Shown: positions 46,338-57,121 of the stretch, one piece after another
Layout of the letters: the number at the start of each line of letters is the position of its first letter
Position numbering within the stretch: the stretch's first letter is position 1
DNA from: Limnohabitans sp. Jir61
Lineage (GTDB): Bacteria; Pseudomonadota; Gammaproteobacteria; Burkholderiales; Burkholderiaceae_C
DNA: 64,000 bases
Direction: 5' to 3'
Assembly: GCF_003063545.1 (NCBI RefSeq)
Contig: NZ_NESD01000004.1
Location: 223,632 to 287,631, forward strand
Translations under genes and position numbers: made by a program
Notes under the pieces: model-generated
The model's input: only the letters and a program-made list of their open reading frames with translations
Told to the model about the DNA's origin: nothing
The model's database searches: none

Positions 46338-46394
46338 GGTCAGCCTTCCTGTAAAAAAGGGACGCGTGCTAGGCACCGTCCCCGAGATGAATCT

Positions 46395-47660
46395 TTAAGC
46401 CTTCTTGGCAGCTTCTCGGTACACCAGCAAAGGTGGCTTGTTCTCATCGATTGTGGCCTCTTCGACCACCACTTTCTCGACATTTGACGAATTGGGTAAT
46501 TCATACATGGTGTCGATGAGTGATTGTTCAAGGATAGAGCGTAAACCACGCGCACCTGTTTTACGCGCCAAAGCTTTTTTGGCGATGGCACGTAATGCGG
46601 CTGGGCGAATTTCAAGCTCAGCACCTTCCATGGCCAGCAGCTTGCTGTATTGCTTGACCAAGGCGTTCTTTGGCTCAGTCAAGATTTGCACCAAGGCATC
46701 TTCGGTCAGCTCAGCCAAGGCAGCGATCACGGGCATACGGCCCACCAATTCAGGAATCAACCCGAACTTGATGATGTCTTGCGGCTCCACTTCACCAAAA
46801 ACTTCGGTGAGGCTACGAGCCTCTTTGCTCTTAACGGTGGCGCCAAAACCAATGCCAGAAGCTTCGGTACGGTTCTCGATGACTTTCTCAAGCCCTGCAA
46901 ACGCACCGCCGCAAATGAACAAGATATTGGTCGTGTCGATTTGCAAGAAGTCTTGGTTGGGATGCTTACGGCCACCTTGAGGCGGAATGCTCGCCATCGT
47001 GCCTTCGATCAGCTTCAGCAAGGCTTGCTGCACGCCCTCACCCGACACATCACGCGTGATAGAGGGGTTGTCGGACTTGCGTGAAATCTTATCGATCTCG
47101 TCGATGTAAACGATGCCGCGCTGAGCACGCTGCACATCGTAATCGCAGGTTTGCAACAGCTTTTGAATGATGTTTTCAACGTCCTCGCCCACATAACCGG
47201 CTTCGGTCAAAGTGGTGGCATCGGCCATGACGAAAGGCACATTCAACATACGCGCCAAAGTTTGCGCCAGCAAGGTCTTGCCTGAGCCTGTTGGCCCAAT
47301 CAACAAGATGTTGCTTTTGGTCAGCTCAACGTCGTCTTTCTTTGACGACTCTTTGTGCTTTAAACGCTTGTAATGGTTGTACACCGCCACTGCCAAGGTG
47401 CGCTTGGCTAGTTCTTGACCAATCACATAGTTGTCGAGGTTGGCTTTGATTTCCGCAGGAGTGGGCAGATCGCTGCCATTCTCTTTGGCAGCTTCTAGGC
47501 TCGGCAGCTCATCACGGATGATTTCGTTGCACAAGTCAATGCACTCGTCGCAAATGAAGACTGATGGGCCTGCGATGAGTTTTTTGACTTCGTGCTGGCT
47601 CTTACCGCAAAAGGTGCAGTACAGCGTTTTTTCGCCTGAAGCGCTTTTTTTGTCAGCCAT
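46395..47660 (-). CDS. clpX: ClpX ATPase subunit of the Clp protease
   Basis: 421 residues, full length. The N-terminal zinc-binding domain has CTFCGKS and CDECIDLC (Cys4); the AAA+ core has Walker [13 protein letters not shown] and Walker [10 protein letters not shown]; the ClpP-docking loop is IGF (SGIGFGATV). It unfolds substrates for ClpP. It lies 39 bp after clpP on the same strand, between clpP and lon. Confidence 0.98.
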   Translation of the reverse strand: MADKKSASGEKTLYCTFCGKSQHEVKKLIAGPSVFICDECIDLCNEIIRDELPSLEAAKENGSDLPTPAEIKANLDNYVIGQELAKRTLAVAVYNHYKRLKHKESSKKDDVELTKSNILLIGPTGSGKTLLAQTLARMLNVPFVMADATTLTEAGYVGEDVENIIQKLLQTCDYDVQRAQRGIVYIDEIDKISRKSDNPSITRDVSGEGVQQALLKLIEGTMASIPPQGGRKHPNQDFLQIDTTNILFICGGAFAGLEKVIENRTEASGIGFGATVKSKEARSLTEVFGEVEPQDIIKFGLIPELVGRMPVIAALAELTEDALVQILTEPKNALVKQYSKLLAMEGAELEIRPAALRAIAKKALARKTGARGLRSILEQSLIDTMYELPNSSNVEKVVVEEATIDENKPPLLVYREAAKKA

Positions 47661-47699
47661 GTAAGTGCTTGTGTTTGTTGTGTCGCTGAAATGTGTCTT

Positions 47700-48308
47700 T
47701 TAACCGCGCTTGCTAATCACTTGATCAATCAAACCATACTCTTTGGACTCGTCTGCACTCAGATAGTAATCGCGCTCGGTGTCGCGTTGGATTTTTTCCA
47801 ACGGTTGACCTGTGCGCTCAGCCAAGATCTTGTTCAACTGCTCGCGTGTTTTCAAGATTTCGCGCGCGTGAATTTCAATCTCAGTGGCTTGACCACGTGT
47901 GCCGCCTAAAGGCTGGTGAATCATGACCTTGGAGTTAGGCAAAGAGAAGCGCTTGCCCTTCTCGCCTGCAGCCAACAAGAACGCGCCCATGCTGGCGGCC
48001 ATGCCGATGCACAGCGTAGAGACGTGGGGCTTGATGAAGTTCATGGTGTCAAACACCGACATACCGGCGCTCACTGAGCCGCCAGGGGAATTGATGTAGA
48101 GCGAGATGTCCTTGTCAGGGTTCTCGCTCTCAAGGAACAACAACTGAGCCACTACCAAGTTGGCAGTTTGGTCGTTGACTTCGCCCACCAAGAAGATCAC
48201 GCGCTCTTTGAGCAAACGTGAATAGATGTCGTAAGACCGCTCACCGCGGCCCGACTGCTCAATGACCATGGGAACCATGCCCAAAGCTTGTGTATCCAGT
48301 GCGCTCAT
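47700..48308 (-). CDS. clpP: ClpP proteolytic subunit
   Basis: 202 residues. Catalytic serine in [14 protein letters not shown] and His in [20 protein letters not shown]; Asp lies in the following helix region. It assembles into a 14-mer that works with ClpX. CAAGGAAACAAC gives a ribosome site. It follows tig by 20 bp. Confidence 0.98.
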   Translation of the reverse strand: MSALDTQALGMVPMVIEQSGRGERSYDIYSRLLKERVIFLVGEVNDQTANLVVAQLLFLESENPDKDISLYINSPGGSVSAGMSVFDTMNFIKPHVSTLCIGMAASMGAFLLAAGEKGKRFSLPNSKVMIHQPLGGTRGQATEIEIHAREILKTREQLNKILAERTGQPLEKIQRDTERDYYLSADESKEYGLIDQVISKRG

Positions 48309-48328
48309 GTTGTTTCCTTGTAGGTGAA

Positions 48329-49642
48329 TCAGCCTTGCTGACCCATCAATTCGTCGAATGAAATCGCTTTGGCGTTGACCTTAGCTTTAGACAAGATGAA
48401 GTCAGTCACGTTGTTTTCAATGACGATGGCTTCAACTTCGCCTAAACGGCTCATGTCGCCGTAGTACCAACGCACCACGTCAGCAGGCTTTTCATAGCTA
48501 GATGCCAACTCTTCGATGTGCGCTTTAATTTGATCAGCCGTTGCTTGCAGGTTGTTGGCACGAACCAAGTCAGCCACCACCAAGCCCATACGCACGCGCT
48601 TTTCAGCTTGTGGACGGAAGATGTCATCAGGGATTGGCGCTTTGTCAGCGTCTTTGATGCCGCGTTGCTTGAGGTCAGCGCGAGCACCTTCGACCATGCG
48701 CTCGAGCTCAGCTTGTACGCTGGCGTTAGGCAAGTCGAGTTCAGCTTTTGTGGCCACTGCGTCCAACGCAGCTTGCTTGTTGCGGCCCAACAAACGGAAC
48801 TTGACTTCACGCTCCAAGTTCTTCTTGATGTCAGCGCGCAAACCAGCAACGGTCGCATCAGCCACGCCCAAAGACTTGGCCAATTCGTCGGTCACTTCTG
48901 GCAGGTGAGCAGCTTCGACTTTCTTCAAAGTCACCAAGAAATCAGACTGTTTGCCAGCCACTTCTTTACCGTGGTAATCGGCTGGGAAGCTTAATGGGAA
49001 GGTCTTGCTTTCGCCAGACTTCATGCCGCGCACTGCGTCTTCAAACTCTTTGAGCATTTGGCCTTCGCCGAGCAAGAACTGGAAGTCTTCGGCTTTGCCG
49101 CCTTGGAATGGCTCGCCGTCGATCTTGCCTTCGAAGTCGATGGTCACGCGGTCGTTGTCTTGAGCTGCACCGTCCAAGCCACGTTGGGCGAAAGTACGGC
49201 GTTGTTTGCGCAAGATGTCGATGGTTTTGTCGATGGCAGCGTCTGTCACTTCGGCAGATACGGTTTCCACTTCAACGCTGCCCATGTCGGCAAATTTCAC
49301 TTCTGGGTACACCTCGAAGATGGCGTCGAATTGCATTTGGCCTTCTGGTGCGCCTTCTTTTTCAGTGATGCTGGGTTGACCGGCAACGCGCAACTTGGCT
49401 TCGTTGGTGGCCACAGCGAAGGCTTCGCCCACTTTGTCGTTCATCACTTCGAACTGGGTGGAGTAACCGTAGCGTTGTGCCACGATGTTCATAGGCACTT
49501 TGCCTGGACGGAAACCGTCAATCTTGACTTGGCGTGCCACGCGCTTCAAGCGCAGGTCAACTTCTTTGGTGATGACGTCCACTGGCAAGCTCAAAGTGAT
49601 CTTGCGTTCGAGTTTTTCCAAAGTTTCAACTGTCACGGCCAT
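48329..49642 (-). CDS. tig: Trigger factor
   Basis: 437 residues. The N-terminal ribosome-binding domain has the signature [12 protein letters not shown] (usually GFRxGKxP), a central FKBP-like isomerase domain ([23 protein letters not shown]) and a C-terminal chaperone domain. It binds nascent chains at the ribosome exit. TAGGAG precedes the ATG. It opens the tig-clpP-clpX-lon run, and tRNA-Leu(UAG) lies 62 bp upstream on the same strand. Confidence 0.97.
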   Translation of the reverse strand: MAVTVETLEKLERKITLSLPVDVITKEVDLRLKRVARQVKIDGFRPGKVPMNIVAQRYGYSTQFEVMNDKVGEAFAVATNEAKLRVAGQPSITEKEGAPEGQMQFDAIFEVYPEVKFADMGSVEVETVSAEVTDAAIDKTIDILRKQRRTFAQRGLDGAAQDNDRVTIDFEGKIDGEPFQGGKAEDFQFLLGEGQMLKEFEDAVRGMKSGESKTFPLSFPADYHGKEVAGKQSDFLVTLKKVEAAHLPEVTDELAKSLGVADATVAGLRADIKKNLEREVKFRLLGRNKQAALDAVATKAELDLPNASVQAELERMVEGARADLKQRGIKDADKAPIPDDIFRPQAEKRVRMGLVVADLVRANNLQATADQIKAHIEELASSYEKPADVVRWYYGDMSRLGEVEAIVIENNVTDFILSKAKVNAKAISFDELMGQQG

Positions 49643-49671
49643 GTGGTTTCTCCTAAATTGGCATGTTTAGC

Positions 49672-49690
49672 AGCGGCCTTTTTGGCCGCT
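49672..49690 (-). other. Hairpin between tRNA-Leu and tig
   Basis: AGCGGCC / GGCCGCT seven-base stem with a five-base loop and no T run. It may mark tRNA processing or partial attenuation into tig. Confidence 0.45.
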
Positions 49691-49704
49691 TGCTATGAAT
49701 CAAG

Positions 49705-49791
49705 TGGTGCGCGGGGCGGGACTCGAACCCGCACATCCTTGCGGACGTCAGGACCTAAACCTGGTGCGTCTACCAATTTCGCCACCCGCGC
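49705..49791 (-). tRNA. tRNA-Leu (anticodon UAG)
   Basis: 87 bases with encoded CCA. Acceptor GCGCGGG/CCCGCGC, anticodon loop TTTAGGT giving TAG, long variable arm (ACGTCCGCAAGGATGT), T-arm GGGTTCGAGTCCC. Class II tRNA ahead of tig. Confidence 0.96.
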
Positions 49792-49842
49792 GGGTATCTA
49801 AATAACAACGGGTGGTCAGGTAGACCACCCGTTTGAAATCGG

Positions 49843-52800
49843 TCAGCTTGCCATTTTAGACGGCTTTTCGACCTTAAACCACGCCGCATACATTGCAGGC
49901 AGTGCAAGAAGCGTCAAGACCGTGGCCACGATGAGGCCGCCCATGATGGCAACAGCCATAGGGCCCCAAAAAACGCTGCGTGTGAGCGGAATCATGGCTA
50001 ACACAGCCGCTGCTGCGGTCAGCACAATTGGGCGCAACCGTCGCACGGCTGACTCCACAATGGCCTCCCATGCGGGCACGCCGTTGGCACGGTCTTGCTC
50101 GATTTGGTCAATCAAGATGACCGAATTGCGCTGAATCATGCCCATCAAGGCAATCACCCCAAGCAAAGCCACAAAACCAAAAGGTCGATTGAGTGCAATC
50201 AACGCACCCGCCACCCCGGCCAAGCCTAGTGGGCCGGTAAAAAAAACCAAAACAGCGCGACTGAAGCTTTGCAGCTGCAGCATCAGCAAGGTGAAGGTAA
50301 TGAAAAGCATCACTGGCATACCGGCTGAAATCGAGCTTGAACCTTTGGAGCTTTCCTCCACTGCGCCAGCTACCTCGATACGGTAGTTGGGCGCATCGGT
50401 ATTGACCCACTTGGCCTCAAGCTGTTTGAGCTCTGGCAACAACTGCTGGGTCACCGTTGCGCCTTGCAAACCTTCAACGATGTCGCTCTGCACCGTGATG
50501 GCATATTCGCGGCCTTCGCGCCACATCACACCAGGCTCCCAAGTGAAATTCAACTTGGCAATTTGCGCCAGAGGGATCATGCGGCCAGAACTGGTGGGCA
50601 CATAGGCATTGCCCAAATCGGTGATGGCATCGCGCTCTTCCAAAGGTTGGCGCAAGACGATATCAATCAACTTGTTATCTTCGCGGAATTGCTCTACGGT
50701 CGAACCAACCAGCAAAGTGCGTACCGCTTGGGCGATGGACTGACTGGTCACACCCAAGTTACGAGCCTTGGCTTGGTCTACATCTAAGCTGATGGCTTTG
50801 ACGTTTTCATTCCAGTTGTCATTGGTTCCACGCGTGGCTGTGTTGGCACGCATGACGGCTTTGACTTCATCAGCGCGCGAACGCAGGACTTTGGGGTCTG
50901 GCCCTACTACACGGAACTGCACTGGGTAAGGCACAGGCGGGCCATTGGGCAAAAGCTTGACGCGCGCGCGCGCTTCTGGAAACTCTTGAGCCAACATGGT
51001 GGGCCAAGCCAAGCGCAAAGTCTCACGACGTTTCAAGTCTTCTGGCACCACAATGATTTGCGACACGTTGGACTGGGGAAAAACTTGATCGAGGGGCAAA
51101 TAAAAACGAGGCGCTCCCGAGCCAATCCAAGTGCTAACCGTTTGCACGCCCTGTTCTTTGAGTAGCCGTTGCTCCACAGCTTTGGTCACAGCTTCGTTCT
51201 CTTTGAACGATGTACCCTCTGGGAACCAAAGGTCAACCAAAATCTCTGGCCGTGCTGAATCTGGGAAGAACTGTTGTTGCACACGCCCCATTCCCACGAG
51301 GCCCAAGGCAAACAACAACATAGTGATGCCAATCGCTTTCCAGCGGTATTCCACACACCAAGTCACTGCAGTGCGGAAATGCTTGTAAAACGGACTATCA
51401 AACAGTTCATGCTCACCGCCATGTTCGCCATGGGGCTTGACCTGCAATAGCAAGGTGCCTAAGTACGGCACAAAGTACACCGACACCCACCAGCTCAAAA
51501 CCAGCGCTATGACTGTGACCGCAAAAATAGCAAATGTGTACTCGCCCACAGTGGACTTGGCCATGCCGATGGGCAAGAAGCCGGCGGCTGTAATCAGCGT
51601 ACCTGTCAACATGGGCATCGCGGTCACTTCATACGCAAAAGTGGCAGCACGCACGCGGTCGTAGCCCTCTTCCATCTTGCGCACCATCATCTCCACCGCA
51701 ATGATGGCGTCATCCACCAACAATCCCAAAGCGATGATGAGCGAACCTAGCGAAATTTTGTGCAACCCAATATCCCAATAGTTCATGGCCAAAAATGTCA
51801 TGGCCAATACCAAAGGAATCGTAATGGCCACCACCAAACCTGGCCGCACATCGACATACCAGCCGTAACGCCCGCCTTTGTGCAAACCCAACGCTATAAA
51901 GCTCACCACTAAAACAATAAGTACAGCTTCTATCAGCGTGTGCACGAATTCACCCACGGATTTAGCAACAGCCTTTGGTTGGTCCTGCACTTGCTCGAGT
52001 TTCACACCGACAGGCAGAATTTTTTCAATACGTGCAGTAGCTACTTCAAGCGCTTTACCCAAGGCGATGATGTCACCACCTTTGGCCATGGAGACGCCAA
52101 GCGCAATCACAGATTTCCCTTGGTGGTGTACTTTCACCACGGCAGGATCGATATAGCCGCGCTGGACCTTGGCAATGTCACCTAGCTTGACCTGCTGACC
52201 TGAAGTACCGCGAATGGGCATGGCACGCAATTGCTCTTCTGTTTCAAACTGGCCTTCAATGCGAATTTGCAGAACATCAAGAGGGGTCTGAACAGACCCC
52301 GCATTCTCTACCGCGTTTTCTTGTCCCAACTGCCCCAAAACGGCATTGAGATCCAACCCAAGTTGCACCAAACGTTTTTGTGGAATCTCCACAAAGATTT
52401 TTTCATCTTGGACACCAAACTGCTGAACTTTGGCCACATCTTTGACGCGCAACAACTGCTGGCGCACATCATCTGCAAATTTCTTCACCTCTGCAGGCGT
52501 AAACCCTGGCGCATCAAGGGCATAGATCACACCAAACACATCACCAAAATCATCGTTAAAAAATGGCCCTTGCACGCCTTGGGGCAAGGTGTATCGGATA
52601 TCTCCAATTTTCTTTCGCACGGAGTACCAAACATTGGGCACATCCGCTGGCTTGGAGTTATCTTTGATCTGGAAAATGATTTGCGACTCACCTGGCTTGG
52701 AGTAGCTGCGAATCTTGTCGGCGTAAGGCACTTCCTGCAAGGTGCGCTCTAGCTTGTCCGTGACTTGCTCAGCCACTTGCAGTGCAGTAGCCCCCGGCCA

Positions 52801-52959
52801 ATAAGTTTGAACCACCATGGCGCGAAAGGTGAACGGAGGGTCTTCGTCTTGTCCCAACTGAAAGTAAGACGCCATGCCCAATACCATGAGCACTACCATC
52901 AAATAACGAGTCAGCGCAGGGTGATCGATCGCCCATTTGGAGAGGTTGAACTTTTCCAT
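49843..52959 (-). CDS. RND efflux permease (AcrB/HAE1 family)
   Basis: About 1038 residues. Twelve membrane helices in two halves, each followed by a large periplasmic loop. The relay helix in the first half contains LLVDDAIIAVEMMVRKMEEG with the conserved acidic residues of the proton path, and GLLVDDAI-type motif is clear. The N-terminus (WAIDHPALTRYLMVVLMVLG) is typical. It exports drugs, solvents or other amphiphiles using the proton gradient. ATG 52959 has GAGG just upstream. It follows its adaptor by 7 bp. No outer-membrane TolC partner is nearby. Confidence 0.9.
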   Translation of the reverse strand: MEKFNLSKWAIDHPALTRYLMVVLMVLGMASYFQLGQDEDPPFTFRAMVVQTYWPGATALQVAEQVTDKLERTLQEVPYADKIRSYSKPGESQIIFQIKDNSKPADVPNVWYSVRKKIGDIRYTLPQGVQGPFFNDDFGDVFGVIYALDAPGFTPAEVKKFADDVRQQLLRVKDVAKVQQFGVQDEKIFVEIPQKRLVQLGLDLNAVLGQLGQENAVENAGSVQTPLDVLQIRIEGQFETEEQLRAMPIRGTSGQQVKLGDIAKVQRGYIDPAVVKVHHQGKSVIALGVSMAKGGDIIALGKALEVATARIEKILPVGVKLEQVQDQPKAVAKSVGEFVHTLIEAVLIVLVVSFIALGLHKGGRYGWYVDVRPGLVVAITIPLVLAMTFLAMNYWDIGLHKISLGSLIIALGLLVDDAIIAVEMMVRKMEEGYDRVRAATFAYEVTAMPMLTGTLITAAGFLPIGMAKSTVGEYTFAIFAVTVIALVLSWWVSVYFVPYLGTLLLQVKPHGEHGGEHELFDSPFYKHFRTAVTWCVEYRWKAIGITMLLFALGLVGMGRVQQQFFPDSARPEILVDLWFPEGTSFKENEAVTKAVEQRLLKEQGVQTVSTWIGSGAPRFYLPLDQVFPQSNVSQIIVVPEDLKRRETLRLAWPTMLAQEFPEARARVKLLPNGPPVPYPVQFRVVGPDPKVLRSRADEVKAVMRANTATRGTNDNWNENVKAISLDVDQAKARNLGVTSQSIAQAVRTLLVGSTVEQFREDNKLIDIVLRQPLEERDAITDLGNAYVPTSSGRMIPLAQIAKLNFTWEPGVMWREGREYAITVQSDIVEGLQGATVTQQLLPELKQLEAKWVNTDAPNYRIEVAGAVEESSKGSSSISAGMPVMLFITFTLLMLQLQSFSRAVLVFFTGPLGLAGVAGALIALNRPFGFVALLGVIALMGMIQRNSVILIDQIEQDRANGVPAWEAIVESAVRRLRPIVLTAAAAVLAMIPLTRSVFWGPMAVAIMGGLIVATVLTLLALPAMYAAWFKVEKPSKMAS

Positions 52960-52966
52960 GCTCACC

Positions 52967-54061
52967 TCACTTGGCTGCGCCGAAGATCGATACCTTCTGA
53001 CCAGCCGTCAACACATGCACGCCTGAGACGATCACTTGGTCGCCGTTTTGCAGACCAGAATCGACAACGACATCATTGCCATCTGCTGTCGTCACTTGGA
53101 TCGACTGCGCTTTGACGGTCATAGTGGCAGGGTCTAGCACCCAAACCGATGTAGTTCCCGCTTCTGTGCGCAAAGCACTGGTAGGCAGCTTAATACGCGG
53201 GGTTTCGCCTTTGAGATTTGCCGCTCGCAAACTCACCGTTACGGTAGAGCCCAACACGGGGTCTGCTTCTTTGGGCAAAGCCGCCTTCACAATAAATGTG
53301 CGTGTGATGGCGTCCGCACTGGCCGACACATCACGGACTTTGGCTTCAAACGTTTTGCCATCCGTCCATTGACGCACGTCCACCACCACTCCCGTCTTCA
53401 ACGAGGACAACTTGTCTTCTGACACGGAGAACACCACATCGCGTGGGCCATCTAGCGCTAAGCGAACCACTGGCTGACCTACCACAACCACTTGACCTGC
53501 AGAAGCATCCACTGAAGTGATGACACCTGAACCATCGGCCAAAAGATGCGTGTAGTTCGATTGATTCCCTTGCACAGTGTTTTGTGCTTGGGCTTGACGC
53601 CATTGAGCATGTGCAGCCTTGTCACTGGCTTGTCTGCGTTCCAACTCAGCCGCACTTATAAAACCTTGTTCGAACAGATTTCGATAACGCTTTAAATCGG
53701 CTGCAGCAACATCACGATTGCTTTCCGCGGCGATCAACTGTGCAGCAGCAGCATCCGCCGTCACGCGATAGTCTTGCGGGTCAATTTGAGCAAGCAACTG
53801 CCCTGCTTTAACGCGCTGACCAAGTTCGGCTTGACGTGCAATCAACTTGCCAGCCACGCGAAAACCCAGCGAGGATTCGATGCGCGCCCGGACCTCGCCG
53901 GAAAATTCGAGATCAAATGAGGATGCAGATGCGCCGACTGTTAATACCTTGACTGCTCGCACTGGTTCCTGATCAGGTGGGGCTTTACCGCACGCAACTA
54001 GAACTGCGACACAAATGAGCACCAAAGACCAACGAGAAATGGATTGCATGTTGCGAATCAT
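52967..54061 (-). CDS. RND efflux periplasmic adaptor lipoprotein
   Basis: 364 residues. Lipoprotein signal with lipobox LVAC (VLVACGKAPP) so the mature protein is membrane-anchored through Cys. A beta-barrel/lipoyl domain (GQRVKAGQLLAQIDPQDYR), helical hairpin (AAAQLIAAESNRDVAAADL) and a second lipoyl strand (GVITSVDASAGQVV) follow the usual AcrA/MexE order. It bridges the permease to an outer-membrane channel. The start is 54061 or 54049. Its upstream region faces hpnC with ~80 bp between them. Confidence 0.9.
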   Translation of the reverse strand: MIRNMQSISRWSLVLICVAVLVACGKAPPDQEPVRAVKVLTVGASASSFDLEFSGEVRARIESSLGFRVAGKLIARQAELGQRVKAGQLLAQIDPQDYRVTADAAAAQLIAAESNRDVAAADLKRYRNLFEQGFISAAELERRQASDKAAHAQWRQAQAQNTVQGNQSNYTHLLADGSGVITSVDASAGQVVVVGQPVVRLALDGPRDVVFSVSEDKLSSLKTGVVVDVRQWTDGKTFEAKVRDVSASADAITRTFIVKAALPKEADPVLGSTVTVSLRAANLKGETPRIKLPTSALRTEAGTTSVWVLDPATMTVKAQSIQVTTADGNDVVVDSGLQNGDQVIVSGVHVLTAGQKVSIFGAAK

Positions 54062-54144
54062 AAAGTCTTCAAAATTATTAATGACCGAATGGTTATTAAT
54101 GTACCTTAAATTCGTTTACCCCGCGTACACAAAGGGGGACGACA

Positions 54145-54933
54145 ATGTTGTTACTTATGTCAAGCATCGACCACTACGAAAACTTCCCCGTCGCTTCTTG
54201 GCTATGCCCAGCACATCTTCGATCCTCCGTTCAAGCGCTTTACTACTTTGCGCGTACAGCAGATGATTTGGCGGATGAAGGCTTTGAACCCGCACACCAT
54301 CGGCTAGATGCGCTGGGTGAATACGGAGCCGATCTCACCAACTGCCTAAGCAACGCAACACCCAGTGACAAATGGCCAAGAATATTTGGCCCGCTGAAAC
54401 TCGCGATCAAACAGCACAAACTGCCTGCACAGCCGATGTTTGATTTGATCGATGCCTTTGAACAAGATGTGGTCTACAGCAGCGTGGGCCAAGGCTATCG
54501 CAACCGCGAAGAATTACTGGACTATTGCCGCCGATCGGCCAACCCTGTGGGTCGTTTGATGCTGCATCTGTATGGTGTGGACGACGTCGCATCACTGACT
54601 CAAAGTGACGCCATTTGCACATCGTTGCAGCTGATCAACTTTTGGCAAGATCGCGCAGAGGACCTACAGCGCGGCCGCGACTATCTGCCGCAAGGCCACA
54701 AACTGCAAGAAGAACTGGTTTTTGCGCGTGAACTGATGCTGCAAGGCGCGCCCTTGGCACACCGAGTCAAAGGTCGTGCGGGCTGGGAGCTGCGCGCAGT
54801 GGTGCAAGGCGGTTTAAGAATCTTGGACAAGCTGCAAGCGCGTGTTGAAACCGAAGATCACACACAGCTAGAACGCCCCACCTTAAAAAAACCAGACTTC
54901 CTTCGCATTCTTTGGCGTTGCATACGCATGTGA
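54145..54933 (+). CDS. hpnC: Squalene-pathway protein HpnC
   Basis: 262 residues of the squalene/phytoene synthase fold. The first aspartate-rich motif is ARTADDLADE; the second region reads NFWQDRAEDLQRGRDYLPQ. HpnC converts presqualene diphosphate to hydroxysqualene, after HpnD and before HpnE. AAGGGGG lies 7 bases before the ATG. The three genes follow in order hpnC-hpnD-hpnE, showing a three-enzyme route from farnesyl diphosphate to squalene. No squalene-hopene cyclase gene is in the window. Confidence 0.92.
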   Translation: MLLLMSSIDHYENFPVASWLCPAHLRSSVQALYYFARTADDLADEGFEPAHHRLDALGEYGADLTNCLSNATPSDKWPRIFGPLKLAIKQHKLPAQPMFDLIDAFEQDVVYSSVGQGYRNREELLDYCRRSANPVGRLMLHLYGVDDVASLTQSDAICTSLQLINFWQDRAEDLQRGRDYLPQGHKLQEELVFARELMLQGAPLAHRVKGRAGWELRAVVQGGLRILDKLQARVETEDHTQLERPTLKKPDFLRILWRCIRM

Positions 54934-54978
54934 GCTCGTCGCTAGATAGCACTCTGCGTGCCCGATAATCAGGCACAC

Positions 54979-55818
54979 ATGACACCCCAAGACTACGTTC
55001 AGCAAAAAGCTTCCGCTTCGGGCAGCAGCTTTTATTACGCCTTTCTTTTTTTACCACCACAGCGCCGAGCTGCTATCACCGCGTTTTATGCTTTCTGCCG
55101 CGAGGTAGATGATGTGGTGGACGAGGTCAGCGACCCTGGTGTGGCTGCCAGCAAACTGGCTTGGTGGCACAACGAAGTGCGCCAAGCTTTTGCGGGCAAG
55201 CCCAACCACCCGGTCACACAGGCGCTAATGCCTTTGGTGGAAGAGTTTGGTATTGAAGAATCCTCTTTGCAATCGGTGATTGACGGTTGCGAAATGGACC
55301 TGACCCAGACCCGCTACCTCGACTATCCCAACCTCACCCGCTACTGCCATTTGGTCGCAGGTGTAGTGGGCGAAGTGTCAGCCAAGATTTTTGGTCAAAC
55401 TGATGCAGCCACGACTGCGTACGCTCACAAATTAGGCCAAGCGTTTCAGCTCACCAACATCATTCGTGATGTGGGTGAAGACGCGCTGCGTGGACGCATT
55501 TACTTGCCCGTCACAGAGCTGCAGCAGTTTGATGTGAAAGCGCACGAAATTTTGAACCGATTGGACTCAGAGCGTTTTCAAGCACTCATGCAGTTCCAAG
55601 CTGCACGCGCGCATGCCTTGTATGACGAAGCCTTTGCACTGCTGCCTGCAGGCGATTGGAAACACCAAAAACCAGGCCTGATGATGGCCAGCATCTACAG
55701 AACTCTGCTGCGCGAAATCGAAGCCAAAAAGTTCCCGGTTCTCAAGCAACGCGTGGCACTCACCCCCCTGCACAAACTCTGGCTTGCTTGGAAGATGCAA
55801 GCGTTGGGTCGCTTCTAA
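54979..55818 (+). CDS. hpnD: Presqualene diphosphate synthase HpnD
   Basis: 279 residues from ATG 54979. The typical synthase motifs are complete: SFYYAFLFLPPQRRAAITAFY, first Asp motif CREVDDVVDEV, YCHLVAGVVGEV and second Asp motif NIIRDVGEDALRGRIYLP. It condenses two farnesyl diphosphates to presqualene diphosphate. It begins 45 bp after hpnC. A GTG at 54958 would extend it by seven residues without benefit. Confidence 0.94.
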   Translation: MTPQDYVQQKASASGSSFYYAFLFLPPQRRAAITAFYAFCREVDDVVDEVSDPGVAASKLAWWHNEVRQAFAGKPNHPVTQALMPLVEEFGIEESSLQSVIDGCEMDLTQTRYLDYPNLTRYCHLVAGVVGEVSAKIFGQTDAATTAYAHKLGQAFQLTNIIRDVGEDALRGRIYLPVTELQQFDVKAHEILNRLDSERFQALMQFQAARAHALYDEAFALLPAGDWKHQKPGLMMASIYRTLLREIEAKKFPVLKQRVALTPLHKLWLAWKMQALGRF

Positions 55819-55834
55819 GCACGCCAGACAGCAC

Positions 55835-57121
55835 ATGAAGCAACTGACCATCGTGGGCGCAGGCTGGGCGGGTTTGGCTGCTGCCGTAGCCGCCACACAA
55901 GCCGGCTGGCATGTCGAGTTGCATGAAGCAGCAGTCACGGCAGGTGGCCGTGCACGTAGCCTGCAACAAAGCTTTTGCGGCAAACCTTTGGACAATGGGC
56001 AGCATGTGCTCATTGGCGCCTATCGCGACACCCTCTCGCTGATGCGCACGGTAGGTTTAAAACCAGAAGGCCTGCTGCAACGCTTGCCACTAGATTTGCG
56101 ATTTGCAGATGGCCAAGGCCTCAATCTGCCGGATTGGCCCACTCCCCTCAACCTACTGGCAGGCTTAGCTCGTGCGCAAGGCTGGTCCTTGCATGACAAA
56201 TCCAGCCTAATTCAAGCGGCATGGAGATGGCAACGTGCACAGTTTGAATGCGAACCGACATGGACGGTCGCTCATCTGTGCGACGCATCCCAGCTCAGCC
56301 CTCGCGTGATGCTGCAACTCATCGAACCGCTTTGCCTATCGGCACTCAACACACCGATACATGAAGCAAGTGCCAACGTGTTTTTGCGCGTTCTGCAGGA
56401 TGCCCTCTTGGGCGGTGCTGGTAGCTCTGACCTGCTAGTGCCTCGCGTCGACTTAGGCGCCTTGCTACCGGACGGATGTTTGGACTGGCTGAACACACAT
56501 GGGGCGCACATTCACCTTGGCACGCGCCTCTCTGCCGAAGAAATCTTGGAGCTTCATCACAACGCATCAGCACAAAACGCCACCTTACTCTCTTGCCCAC
56601 CTTGGGAAGCTGCGCGACTCACCGCAGACATTGCGCCAAACTGGGCAAGCCAATGTGCAGAGTTGCCTCACTCAGCGATTGCAACCGTGTATTTACAGTG
56701 CAAAGACCCAAATTTCAGAGGCTTAGCAAGACCCATGATGGCGCTTCACAGTGAAGCAAAGGCGCCTGCACAGTTCGTGTTTGACAAAGGTCTACTGTCC
56801 AATCAACCGCGCTTATTGGCTGCAGTGGTCAGCGCATGCACGACAGAGCGCGGCCTGGTGGCCGAGCAAGTGCGTGCACAAGTTGGCGATCAGCTAGGGC
56901 TCAAGGATTTAGAAATTTTGCAGACCGTGGTTGAAAAACGCGCCACGCTCGCGTGCACACCGATGCTCAATAGACCTGAGGCACTGGTCGCAGAGGGACT
57001 TTGGGCCTGTGGGGACTACATCCGAGGCCCCTACCCCTCTACGCTTGAAGGAGCCGTGCAATCAGGGCAACAGGTGGTCGCACAACTCAACCAAGCTAGC
57101 CACCGTCAACGGTTGAATTGA
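55835..57121 (+). CDS. hpnE: Hydroxysqualene dehydroxylase HpnE
   Basis: 428 residues. The N-terminal FAD-binding loop is LTIVGAGWAGLAAAVAATQAGWHVELHEA with the acidic residue at its end; GGRARSLQ follows, and the C-terminal FAD segment is GLWACGDYIRGPYPSTLEGAVQSG. It reduces hydroxysqualene to squalene, completing the HpnCDE route. ATG 55835 is used; the frame upstream overlaps hpnD. The last 60 bases overlap the convergent HAD gene. Confidence 0.93.
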   Translation: MKQLTIVGAGWAGLAAAVAATQAGWHVELHEAAVTAGGRARSLQQSFCGKPLDNGQHVLIGAYRDTLSLMRTVGLKPEGLLQRLPLDLRFADGQGLNLPDWPTPLNLLAGLARAQGWSLHDKSSLIQAAWRWQRAQFECEPTWTVAHLCDASQLSPRVMLQLIEPLCLSALNTPIHEASANVFLRVLQDALLGGAGSSDLLVPRVDLGALLPDGCLDWLNTHGAHIHLGTRLSAEEILELHHNASAQNATLLSCPPWEAARLTADIAPNWASQCAELPHSAIATVYLQCKDPNFRGLARPMMALHSEAKAPAQFVFDKGLLSNQPRLLAAVVSACTTERGLVAEQVRAQVGDQLGLKDLEILQTVVEKRATLACTPMLNRPEALVAEGLWACGDYIRGPYPSTLEGAVQSGQQVVAQLNQASHRQRLN